Below, piece by piece: positions 1 to 9,800 of a stretch of 64,000 nt of DNA (its first letter is position 1; each line of letters opens with the position of its first letter). A program made the translations under genes and the position numbers. Where the stretch lies: assembly GCF_032062135.1 (NCBI RefSeq), contig NC_092861.1, forward strand, positions 140,639,965 to 140,703,964. The letters are read 5' to 3'. The notes beneath the pieces are model-generated. The model was given only the letters and a program-made list of their open reading frames with translations, did not search any database and was not told the DNA's origin. Source of the stretch: Pyxicephalus adspersus. Taxonomy: Eukaryota > Chordata > Amphibia > Anura > Pyxicephalidae.

Positions 1-56
1 AATGTAAAAATGTAAGGAACATAAATATGGAAGCTTCAAGTGCAAATTGATACTAA

Positions 57-448
57 ATTAACATGGAATATATTGCAGCGTACCAGTCCAGTCAACCGGT
101 GATCCTGCCAGTAACACATTAGCTGTCCTAAAAGGCAGTGGCCCCCTACATTTTCGGACCTACGGACCACTAAACTTACTGACTCTGGAGCGCGCATTTG
201 GAGGGAGCCAGGTTTCACTCAAAGGAGAAGAAACGTCCCCCATAGTGACATCATGATGCCAGAACTCGACCACTCCATAGACACAACCCATCACCCTGAG
301 CCTGCAATCCGTACAGGGGACATGGTCCACAGCTCTGGCCGGTGCGCCCCTCCAAACGGGATCACAAGTTGGGGACCGCTGGTCTCCGTGCTCTTGCGGC
401 CCAGCTGTCAGAGGGCCGCAGTCACATACCGGGGGTTGGGGACCCCTG
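57..448. mobile_element. hAT-type non-autonomous element, right part
   Basis: The right edge reads GGTTGGGGACCCCTG and ends at 448, which is the reverse complement of a hAT-like end (CAGGGGTCCCCAACC). Internal sequence around 297-345 shares a translated stretch (EPAIR..DMV..SG) with the opposite strand of the complete element at 45035-45245, so both belong to one family. I could not find a matching left end, so the left boundary given here is a guess and the copy may be truncated or rearranged. Confidence 0.45.
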
Positions 449-456
449 CTATAAGG

Positions 457-917
457 GACAGTGTACTGTATCTAGGAGAAAAGTTGTTACTAAAGGACAG
501 GAAGTGCATTATAACTATAACATAGGGGGACAGTTTTTAAATGACAGGACTGATAACACTGCTTAAGTTTTCAGTGTGGCACAGAAAAGTGAAAGCGTAA
601 TAGAATGTTTTAAGTGACAACAGATTTTTTTTTTAATTTTTGAGAAATGTATCAATATATTATATATATTTTTATTTTATATTGCCAGTCCAAGCAGAAT
701 CAAGTAGGAGAGGTTCAAAGCCTTGCTGCTGCCATTCGTATGCCTTCATGCAGAGAAAGCATAAAAGAACTCCTATCCAAGCATATTGTTCTGGGTCAGC
801 AACCCACTTATAACAGAATCATGTTTTAGGATAAACTAGACAGAACTGCGATTACAGTTCCTATCATGCAAAGTTTCCCTCAAAGATGTCCACAGAAACC
901 AAAGTTGAAATCCAGAG
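457..917. other. AT-rich intergenic sequence, no gene seen
   Basis: Short AT-rich runs only (for example 623-675). Short open frames here have no coding character that I recognise. Confidence 0.6.
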
Positions 918-1257
918 TTAAGTGAAAAGTTAAGGTTTTACTTTTAAAATCTGCTATCAGAGTTTTATTGCAAAAAGGGACAGGTGATGTCCATTCTGCA
1001 AAAAAACATGATTACTGGCCTGATCCCTCCCCCCACCTGTCAAAAGCTCAGATCAGTGTACAGATGGTAGATACCAGGCACATCCCAGCCCCAAAGATCA
1101 ATACAAGAGAAGAAGGAAGAATATGGTAGCATCCTGCGACAAAATAAGGACAGGTGTATGTATTTAAATCACTGCAAGCGGGCAGCTAAGGTTATTTTAT
1201 TTTTCAGAGGGGTCATCGTCTCTCCCTGCCTGATTGCAAGGTTTAGTTCCACTTTAA
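918..1257 (-). mobile_element. TTAA-flanked MITE (family A)
   Basis: The element is bounded by TTAA at 918-921 and 1254-1257. The right edge reads GTTTAGTTCCACTTTAA and the left edge is a degenerate inverted copy. The internal stretch near 967-1022 (TTATTGC...GGGACAGGTGATGT) is the reverse complement of 6480-6530 in the family A copy at 6232-6585. A TTAA target is typical of piggyBac-like elements; assignment to that superfamily is inference. Confidence 0.55.
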
Positions 1258-2983
1258 ACAGAAGTGCTTTACTAGCTAAACGGTTTGTTATTCTTTCCAG
1301 CATCTGACGGACAGAATGGCCTTTGACCACTAGGGCAACAGCACAGACTGATGAAGAACCCTGGATGGAGCTTAGACCGAGCTTGCTGGTTGGAGACTGA
1401 AGCAGCAGCAGAAAGACATTAATAAGCTAGCACTGCACCAGCTCTCCCAGTCTAAAGGTGCATGTGAAGGAACTACAGAGATGCTGCATTTAATACATTT
1501 TAGTGATGCATAAGCTGCATTTTAAAATATATTTTTAAGATATCTGCTAACTGCATTCATTGTTTGAGTTTTAATTTGTGGGTGGACATCAGAGATCTCC
1601 ACACTTTTCTACAGCTTGCAGTATTAAAGCAAACTGCTCAACAGTATGTCATATTACACCCGTGTAAATTCAGTTCTGGAATGTCAGTCAATCGGATATG
1701 GGAACCATAATCCTGGATTTGTAGAATTGGGCTAAGGGTTCGGATTTTCTAAACTCCTGCCAGCTTCAGAAGGGGCTCAAATCCTGCACCACCTAGGCAT
1801 GCATGTACACAGCTACACGTCCCTAAACATAGATGTAATAGAAAAGGTACCGAGTTTTTTTTAGTTTAGTAGTTTTTTTAGTCACAAAAAGTGTGTCAGT
1901 GTTAATGACAGCATTGCATTGGTGGGAGTGAAAAAGCTTAAAACACTAAATTCAGCATTTATACATTCCTTGAAAACAAGAAAGCAAATGCTTTTTCCAC
2001 AGCTCTGAACGTATCAATCCCCAAACTTTCTGATCATCAATCACTGAAAGCATCAATTCCCAGCTATGCTTGGTTCCTCCCCCAACCCCTACCTAGGGAT
2101 GTGGCAGCCGGCAGGAAGAATCACTGAGCACAGCATGCAAACAGGTGATTGACGCTCCTATGGGCAGCAGGAAAGTATTTTACTTTCTTATTTGAAAGGA
2201 ACTCCTGTTTAAGTTTAGGGACAAAGTCACTCTAGCGAGTACAGTCAACAATAAATTACAACCCAATTGTGTTTTGTATATGCCACAGACAATTCTTGAA
2301 TGAAATCCTCTTAAAACACATTACCAGGAATCAACCAGTTACTTTTGGAAGCATGTGTGCTACTGATGGAGTAACAAACCAAACACCCCCCTTAATAATG
2401 GCATGCAAAGCTTCAATTCCACAGAGTTATTTATTCTGCTGAACTATGGGCACAACAATTAATTAGGTGTCATTCTTTCAATTTACAGCCAACTAAATGA
2501 AGTCATCCAGCAGTCCAGTTGTCCAAGTCCTTCGTCACATTATTCAACTTTCAGCCGTGCTGGATTCCTGGGTTACTTATTTTGTAGGCAAAAAACATTT
2601 TTCAGGCTCTCATGTCAATATCACTGCAACTGCTTTATGTTTAGGCTTCCCATATACATTATTTTTACTCTGAGGTTTACTTAACCAATAGTTCTACTTG
2701 GTGACTCTGCAGATCAGCTCCATTAGATGGGCTATGCAAAGAGAAGAGAGCAAGATAACCACTTTGTGGAATGAGTGGTGAGAACATTTTTAGGGTATAC
2801 GTATTCCAGCTGAGCAAACATTGCTGCTTGAAACTCAGCAGGGTACATCTGAGATGGTAGGGAAACAACGAAAGTTCTGCAGGACTCCAGAGTAGATCCA
2901 GGATAGGAACACCACATGCAAGAACCGGAAGTAGTTCCAAATGAAGGGAGCCATGAAAAGTTCGGTCTGATTCCAGACGGAGC
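1258..2983. other. Intergenic flank downstream of TBCC, no gene seen
   Basis: No supported coding exon. A TTTATT (AATAAA on the minus strand) at 2430-2435 could be a distal polyadenylation signal for TBCC, but nothing else supports it and the true TBCC 3' end is not resolved. Confidence 0.5.
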
Positions 2984-2991
2984 CCATCAAG

Positions 2992-3703
2992 CAGGGGTGT
3001 CAAACTCAAAAGTAAAAAACAAGAACACATGAGAGGAACATGCAGTAATATTCAGTGGATTGATCTAAATTATTTAGCTCAATCCTCTGCATATTACTGC
3101 ATACTCTTCTCATGTGTTCTTGTTTCCTCCTATTGAGAATAATTGTTTTACTTTGCCAGAGAATGCACTGTGAAACCAAATACATTGCTGCATTCATTTG
3201 GTTTCACATTGCATTCTCTGGCACAGTAAAACAATTAATATAGCAATAGCTCTATAATTCCTGAATATTGAGCTTACTTGTCAGTATAAACTCTGCAGAG
3301 TCCAAATCCTCTTTTTTGTCCCCCAAAGGAATTCTTAATATGAATTGCAGCTCGCCCGCAGCTACTGCAATCTGTAGTAACAGTGGGCCAGCTGCAATTC
3401 ATATTAAGCTGCTGTTCAACAGACACAAGTGATGCCGCTACTACAATTCCTTGCGTCTATAAAATGCGGGGCCACGCATAAGTCGAGAGGCCCCTGGTCT
3501 AGAGACGTGAGTGATGATGGGGAATTGTAGTAGCGGCAAAACTTGTGTCTGTTGAACAGCAGCTTAATATGAATTGCAGCTGACCCGCTGTTACAACGGA
3601 TTGCAGTAGCAGAAGGCCAGCTGCAATTCAAATTAGGAAATCCTTTGGGGGCCAAAAAAAAAAAAAAGGATTTTTTTTCACGGGCCAGATTTTGACACCC
3701 TTG
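2992..3703. mobile_element. hAT-type foldback MITE with 8-bp target duplication
   Basis: Terminal inverted repeats are CAGGGGTGTCAAACTC at the left and, read inverted from the right edge, CAAGGGTGTCAAAATC. Flanking 8-bp direct repeats are CCATCAAG (2984-2991) and CCATAAAG (3704-3711), seven of eight matching, which is the hAT signature. The 712-bp interior is built of nested inverted repeats: arms near 3014-3027/3108-3121, near 3149-3180/3193-3232, and a long pair around 3330-3450 and 3515-3640. It lies about 160 bp beyond the TBCC stop, so it may be in or near the TBCC 3' UTR. Confidence 0.8.
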
Positions 3704-3860
3704 CCATAAAGGATCCACAGAACCCTAGAGTAACTCCAAGTGAGCAGATTCACCAGAAGTTCCATCCAGTCCTGAACAGTAGCCAACTCTGTTTGAATCA
3801 GATTATGTCATATTGGTTTAAGTAAAGCAAAATGTTGGAACCACAACACGATATCAGACT

Positions 3861-4823
3861 TTAATTCCATTGGGTGACCCTCTCTTCTTCAGGGATCACA
3901 CCCCAGTTTGGAGACTTTACATCCATAGCCAGCCAGTTGAAGTCATCGACATGCTCCCAGTTGTTCCGGTTCCTGTCCAGCCCAGACAGCTCGTAGTCGG
4001 CCATGATCTCTGGATAGCTCCAGGTGAAGGGGGCGAACAAGAGACCGGTGCAGTCCTCGATGATTGCCCGGCTGGTGACGTGCAGGTAGAAGCGGCTGTC
4101 CCGGGTGGTGTGGGTGCGCAGCTGCTGGCAGGAAAAGGCGAACAGGCAGTTGTGGCAATTATCTACAAATATAGAAGTGGAGACGGGGCCGCACAGAACT
4201 CGGCACCCATTCAGGTCTCTCAGGTGCAGGGTGGCCGGGCTGCCGGTTAGGGTGATGGTGCAATCCCGGAGTTGGCTCAGCTGGATATCCTTCTGGCGGA
4301 TCTCCTGGGCACCCATTGACAGAACCTGACTGGAGAGACCCTGGAAACCGCACTGGGTCACCGCTTGGGCTAGGATCTCTCTGCCTGGGCCCGATGCGGC
4401 CGGCTGGACAATGGCGGCGGCCGCAGCTTCCTTCTTACGTGATTTAAAGGTGAATTTCATCTTAGGTTGGATCTGCTGGCGGCGGGCGTCCAGTGCACTC
4501 TGCAGGCGGGCGATTTGTTCCTGGGCCTGACGGGTGTCATGGGAAGTCAGGAACATGACACAGTCATTGAGCAATTTCTGCAGGCCCTGAATCCGCCTGG
4601 CGACCTCCTCCAGCAGCTCCACACCGCCTTCCCCGCTCAGAGCTTCCTCAATGGCCGCCCGCTCCTGCCCGAAACTAGCGATGAAATAGTCAGTCTTCTC
4701 CTCCTTCACATCCTTTTCCTCCTTCTCCTGTCGCTTCTTCTCCGCCTCCCGCTGGCGCTCTTCATCTCTACGTAGCAGCCGCTCCGGTACACGAGGCCTC
4801 TCCGCCACCGCACCGGCTTCCAT
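3861..4823 (-). CDS. TBCC: Tubulin-folding cofactor C, single exon
   Basis: This encodes an intact 320-residue protein. Cofactor C works with cofactors D and E as a GTPase-activating factor on beta-tubulin, releasing folded alpha/beta-tubulin heterodimers in the cytosol. Residues about 15-45 are highly charged and Lys/Glu-rich. Residues about 45-120 look like the helical spectrin-like N-terminal domain. A basic linker near 121-132 and an alanine run follow. Residues about 150-310 form the C-CAP/cofactor C beta-helix domain, with GPVSTS at 212-217 and CQQLR at 232-236. R236 aligns with the catalytic arginine finger known for TBCC and RP2. Length is close to mammalian TBCC (about 346 residues), and a single coding exon is usual for this gene. 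The start at 4823 gives the expected N terminus and is the upstream-most ATG of the frame. It is transcribed away from UTP25 through a shared 162-bp promoter. Confidence 0.97.
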   Translation of the reverse strand: MEAGAVAERPRVPERLLRRDEERQREAEKKRQEKEEKDVKEEKTDYFIASFGQERAAIEEALSGEGGVELLEEVARRIQGLQKLLNDCVMFLTSHDTRQAQEQIARLQSALDARRQQIQPKMKFTFKSRKKEAAAAAIVQPAASGPGREILAQAVTQCGFQGLSSQVLSMGAQEIRQKDIQLSQLRDCTITLTGSPATLHLRDLNGCRVLCGPVSTSIFVDNCHNCLFAFSCQQLRTHTTRDSRFYLHVTSRAIIEDCTGLLFAPFTWSYPEIMADYELSGLDRNRNNWEHVDDFNWLAMDVKSPNWGVIPEEERVTQWN

Positions 4824-4855
4824 GGTGACAGCTGAGTAACTGCTGCGCTCCGCGA

Positions 4856-4863
4856 TGACGTCA
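4856..4863. promoter_or_regulatory. Palindromic CRE, TBCC-proximal
   Basis: A perfect TGACGTCA, the full consensus site for CREB/ATF bZIP factors. It lies 33 bp upstream of the TBCC start codon. Confidence 0.6.
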
Positions 4864-4922
4864 GGTCATGTGACAAGGCACGACGCGTGCGCTCCTGTAT
4901 CTCTTCCCAGTGCCTTTCATAT

Positions 4923-4930
4923 TGACGTCA
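4923..4930. promoter_or_regulatory. Palindromic CRE, UTP25-proximal
   Basis: A second perfect TGACGTCA, 67 bp from the first and 56 bp upstream of the UTP25 start codon. An E-box CACGTG follows at 4966-4971. Confidence 0.6.
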
Positions 4931-4985
4931 CTGGTAGGCGACGCTCTCATGTGGTTTGTAGAGTTCACGTGTGTATGAAGTGAAG

Positions 4986-5092
4986 ATGGGGAAGAGAAGA
5001 AGGCAGAAGAGAGAGGAAGATGTCAGCTCACTGACCAAGAAGCAGAAGAAACATCTAAAGGAGTTTGGGGAGCAGCATCCGTTCTATGACAA
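4986..5092 (+). CDS. UTP25: UTP25 coding exon 1
   Basis: Starts at the ATG at 4986 (context gtgaagATGG, purine at -3 and G at +4) and ends before gtgagt. It encodes [20 protein letters not shown], then [15 protein letters not shown], the conserved basic N terminus, and leaves two bases of a split codon. Confidence 0.95.
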
Positions 5093-6812
5093 GTGAGTCT
5101 CAGTTTGCTAAAGCTGAGGCTTCATCTTTTTATATTTTGCTTTTCCTGCTTCCTCCTTTCACCTGATATCAATATGCTAATTAAGTAAAACCTATCCCAC
5201 TTTATTTACTTTATGCATATAAAAACTGGGTCTCTGTTATTTTTTAGCCACACACAGATCATGGCTGGTAGGAAGGACTGTCAGGGTGCTGTACACAACT
5301 TCCTGAATACACTGCCTTCCTGATCACATCACAGTTTCTTGGTACTCTGTAAGGCCCCCATGCCTGATGTAAGCAGCTGGCCGACTCTTAAAAGGGAAGA
5401 GTTGCACAACTCTTAAAAACTCCTTCTTTGCAGCGTATCAGGCCTGGTGCTCTCCCCAGCCCCTTTTAGCTGGGGGCACTGCCTAGCACTTTTCAGTATC
5501 CACCTGTTTTTGGGTCATTACTAAAGAGTTGGGTCACAATACAGGGGCTGCCACCCACCTACAATTTCTTCTCACTCAGCTTAAAAAAATTTATGGGTTG
5601 AACACAGAGTCTGCAGGAATGAGCAGTCCTAGGCAGGCTGTATTTGTATACAAACTGCTATCTAGACCCACATGTGATGCTGAGCCACCATGAAAAGATC
5701 TAATATCCAATAAGAGAGGTGGCACCCAGGCAGTCAGGTATATGAGGAAAGGACTAGGCAGAAACTATCTAATTTGCTGCAGCATCTAAGCACACTCTTA
5801 GCATGTGGGGTACTTAGACTATGCAATTTCAGCACCAGATAGGAGTTTATACAACTTTTGATAACTTAAAGCGCACTTAAACTCAAATTTTTTACATTAC
5901 ATAAAGGGGTAGCAAACCTGTTTAATTTAAGTAAAAAAAAAAGGTACAGCACTGCCCCTTTCATTCTTGATCGCCACGCTTCACGGGAGGCTCCTGGCTG
6001 CTCCGTCTGTGCATCTCGGGGATGCGCAGAAGAAGCCCCATTCAATAATAGAAAAAAAAATTGCCATGTACCTGCGCAGTGCGCGATCGGGTGATGTAGG
6101 AAGAAGAACCCGAAAAAAGATGACGGTGCCGAAGACAGATACCAGAACGAAGTGCGACACAATAGAAGAATCCTCCCGACGGTTAGACTGATCTGCGGGT
6201 TTTTGTTTCTTTTTTTGTTTTGGGTTTACTTTTAAACTAAAACTAAAACCATCAATACTTACCTGTCCCTGTTCTGTTGTGAGTGCCACCATTTTCTCTC
6301 CTCTCTCCTTTAGTATCCTAAGCTTTGGCCAGCTTAAATGACATACCTTCCACTCAGTTGGCAGGAGTTCATTCAGTCCCGGCACATGCAAGGGAAGCCA
6401 GGATTTTTGGGGTGACCTTGGCAACAAATACAGAGCTTTGCATGCGCAGCTCTGGGAACTTTGACAGCTTGCTGGTGATCAGGTAAGAAAGCATAGTTAT
6501 TGCAGAAGGAACATCACCTGTCCCTTCCTGCAATAAACATCTGCCTGAATCACAGAACTAAAGTAGGACTTAGGTTCTATTTTAAAGTAAACTAAAATTC
6601 AGCTTTAAAGCTTTTATACTTATACCTCTATCAGAGGTATAATGAGGACACCCATGATGACCCAAAAAGAGCCAGTCCTTTGACCCGTCAGTGTTTCTGA
6701 AAATGTCCTGACGGCTCATAACCTACCAGCTGATGGAAAAACTTTAAATAAGGATTTATGTATTTGCATTTATTATGGAATTTTTTAGATAAAGTGGAAC
6801 ATTTCACCTACT

Positions 6813-6851
<39 letters not shown>

Positions 6852-9800
6852 TACTTACTACTGGAAAATTTCTACTTCAAAACTGAGAACATTCTGATCA
6901 TATACATACATACATACATACATATATATATATCGTGACATGGCAAAAGGGTTCATCTTGTTGGGAAGATATATTTCTCCTCATTTCTTCTCCTATGGGA
7001 GAGATTAACCAGCAACAGGTCTGCTGGGATTCCAGACCTGGGTTTTGCATGTCACTGAGAAGTGTTCTGATCCAGGCCATATTTTGGTTTTGTCTGACCA
7101 CTAATTACTACACAGCTGTGAGCAGCAGGTACAAAGAGAAGGAGAGGAAGGAAGCTCCCTGACCTGGAGCACAGGAAAGCTGCCCGTGAGAGCCATTGTT
7201 GTACTACATGTGAGTAAAGGTTGCTGGAACATTTGTGTTGAGTTAGCTGGGTTAGCCACCAACTGGTAGAGAGGAATCTGCCTGATGTTTAGTTAGTGCC
7301 TGACCGGCTAGGATTTATTTTTGTTTTATCTTATGCAACCTTTTAATACAACTGACTGCGGGTCAGTTTCAACCTTATCTACTGTCTCCAGTGTGCTTCA
7401 TACACCTCTCCTCCAGTCTGAGAGTACCTCTTACCCCAGAAAAGGTGATCCCACAAGGGTGGTATACTACAATATAAATATATATACTTTTGGACTAAAA
7501 TGTTGGTGTTTTCTTTTGATTGCAGAGTTTCACAAGCAGCAGAAAGGACTCAGATTGTCCATCTGGTAAGTTTTTTTTTTTTTTTTTAAACTTTGGGGCA
7601 CTAGAAAATCATGCCAATTGCAAGCTGCAGGAGCAAATAAAATCTTAGTATATACGAAATCAGAGGAGCTTTGGGAATTCCTTGTGCAGCCAGATCCAGA
7701 ATATGAGGTCGGCTCCACATTGTAAGCGCTGTACAGAGGACTTCAGTTGCCTATAATTCATAAACTTACTGTAATATACGCAGAGTTAAAGGGTTGTCAG
7801 TCCCAGAATAGGATGGTTAATAGTTGTTATAAAAAGTAGTTTTGCTTTTATTGACTGTCTGCTGTTGGGTGTTAGTTATCATAGATTAGGTTAAGTCTTT
7901 TACCCGATATTCAACATGAAGATGATAAATCTGACTTAATAAAGCAGGAAACCCAAAAATTTAATTGACGGGTTGGATCATTTCCTGTTCATTCATATAT
8001 CTATCTAAGGAGGCATTTTTCTCACATGTCATCCAACCCCCCTTATTGGCAAACTGCATGCTCTGGCTGTTTGTATTCCATAATAATGGGGTTTCCAAAA
8101 GACAGCGGATCATAAAAGTGATGGTTTAGGGCCATTTAGGAAACAGTTCTTTAACTTTCCAAAGTGTATATTATATTTATCATGATGATTTAACCTCTGA
8201 CAATTTGTTGCTATGTGTTCAGCCTGAAAGTTCAAAGGAGGATTCGCATGAGAGTGAGAATGAGTCTGAGAGTGAGCCAGAGGAGAATGTCAATGTGTAC
8301 CATCAGCTGCTGGCCACATTAAAGCATGTCTCTGATGATGATGATGACGACGACGACGAAGAAGAAGAGGAGGAGGAGGAGGATGATGATGACAATGACG
8401 AGGAGGATGATGATGACAATGACGAGGAGGATGATGATGACAATGACGAGGGCAATGATGATGAAGAGGATGAAGAAGCAGAGGAGGAAGGAGACGCCTC
8501 TGAAGATGAGGATGAAGACAGTGGGGAAGAGGATGAAGAAGCAGTGGACCAATTGTCTGGGAAAGATACAAAGGAAGAAAGTAAGTGGTTTTGTTTCACA
8601 TGCTGAGTAGCACATGGTGACTTGTTAAAAGAAATCATGGTGCTAAGACCTACTAAATGGTACACATATGGTACACATACTAAAGACATTGGGTCTGATT
8701 TAATAAAGCTCTCCAAGGCTGGAGAGGATAGAATTTTCATCAGTTAAAGTGATCCAGTCATATGACTTTCCTACTGCGATGAGTTTTATACAATCCAAAA
8801 AGTCAGGTGAGGTGACAGTCACCTCCTGGGCTGCTGGTAACTTTTGTTTATTTTATTCATTAGCTTGTTTTGGGTATATTTTATTTATTAAAATGTTGTA
8901 GATGGGACAGTTATTATTTCTTTTTATTCTTATATGTGCCCTGATCAGAAAAAAAAATGTTTGACCTTATTGTTTCAGAACTCGAAACTGCAGTAGAGAA
9001 AGATGACGACGATGGTGACAAAGAACTTGGGGAGCCAACCGAAGGAGAGGATTTCACAGATACCAAACATGAATCTGCATTTAGTTTAGAGACAAATTTT
9101 ATGGAATATGACATGGAAGATCAAAAGGACAATGCTGAATCATCTTCAACTGTTACCTCTGCAGGTATATCTATATCTTTATACCCTTTATGCAGACCTG
9201 TATCTAGCTATTGGTACATGATACACTGTGTATGCACACTTGTACACTTATTGTTATATAAATAATCTACCCATCTGCATTGAATCATACATAGCAAATA
9301 GAAATATTGACTTGGCAACAGCTTTGCAGCTAATGCCAACTATTCCATCCAGTGTGGCACTTCAACATTGAACATTGATGTGCCCTAGTTTCACAACAAC
9401 ACTGGTGGTGGAGGTGGTGAACTCATCCCAAAAAGTTAGGACAGGGCTTGTGAAGCGGCTGGGTTCCCTTGCTTAAAGGATCCCGGATAGTATAAGAACC
9501 AACATTTAAGGATATGTGAAGGAATTGTAGATTACCTGTTGTCAGGATGAGTTGTCATTGTACGACAAGTCCAAGATTTTACAACAAAGCTGGAACCTCA
9601 GCATGAGAATTAGGTTATTCCAGGCATCCCAATCAAGATAGCCAGGGACATGTAACATGGGAAGGGACCCAGAAAAGTTTAGCTTCTCTTTAATGGCCAG
9701 ACCTTTTTTTTTGGTTATCCAAATTACTGTATGTGGTCTTTTTTCATAGCGTGACCTAGTCAGGTCAGTTTTGGTATTTATTGAAAGGAAGTATTTTTAC

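Larger units (their letters stand above)
4824..4985. promoter_or_regulatory. Bidirectional TBCC/UTP25 promoter
   Basis: Only 162 bp separate the two start codons, which point away from each other, so both 5' UTRs and both core promoters must share this interval. It has several CpGs and no clear TATA box. Two full palindromic CREB/ATF sites (TGACGTCA) lie at 4856-4863 and 4923-4930. Two E-box-like sites are also visible: a TCATGTGA core at 4866-4873 and CACGTG at 4966-4971. Transcription start sites cannot be placed from sequence alone. Confidence 0.8.

Noticed and set aside
8290..8740. Several long antisense and out-of-frame ORFs over 8290-8740
   Set aside because: They are shadows of the Asp/Glu codons in UTP25 exon 3, giving poly-His, poly-Ser or poly-Ile translations.
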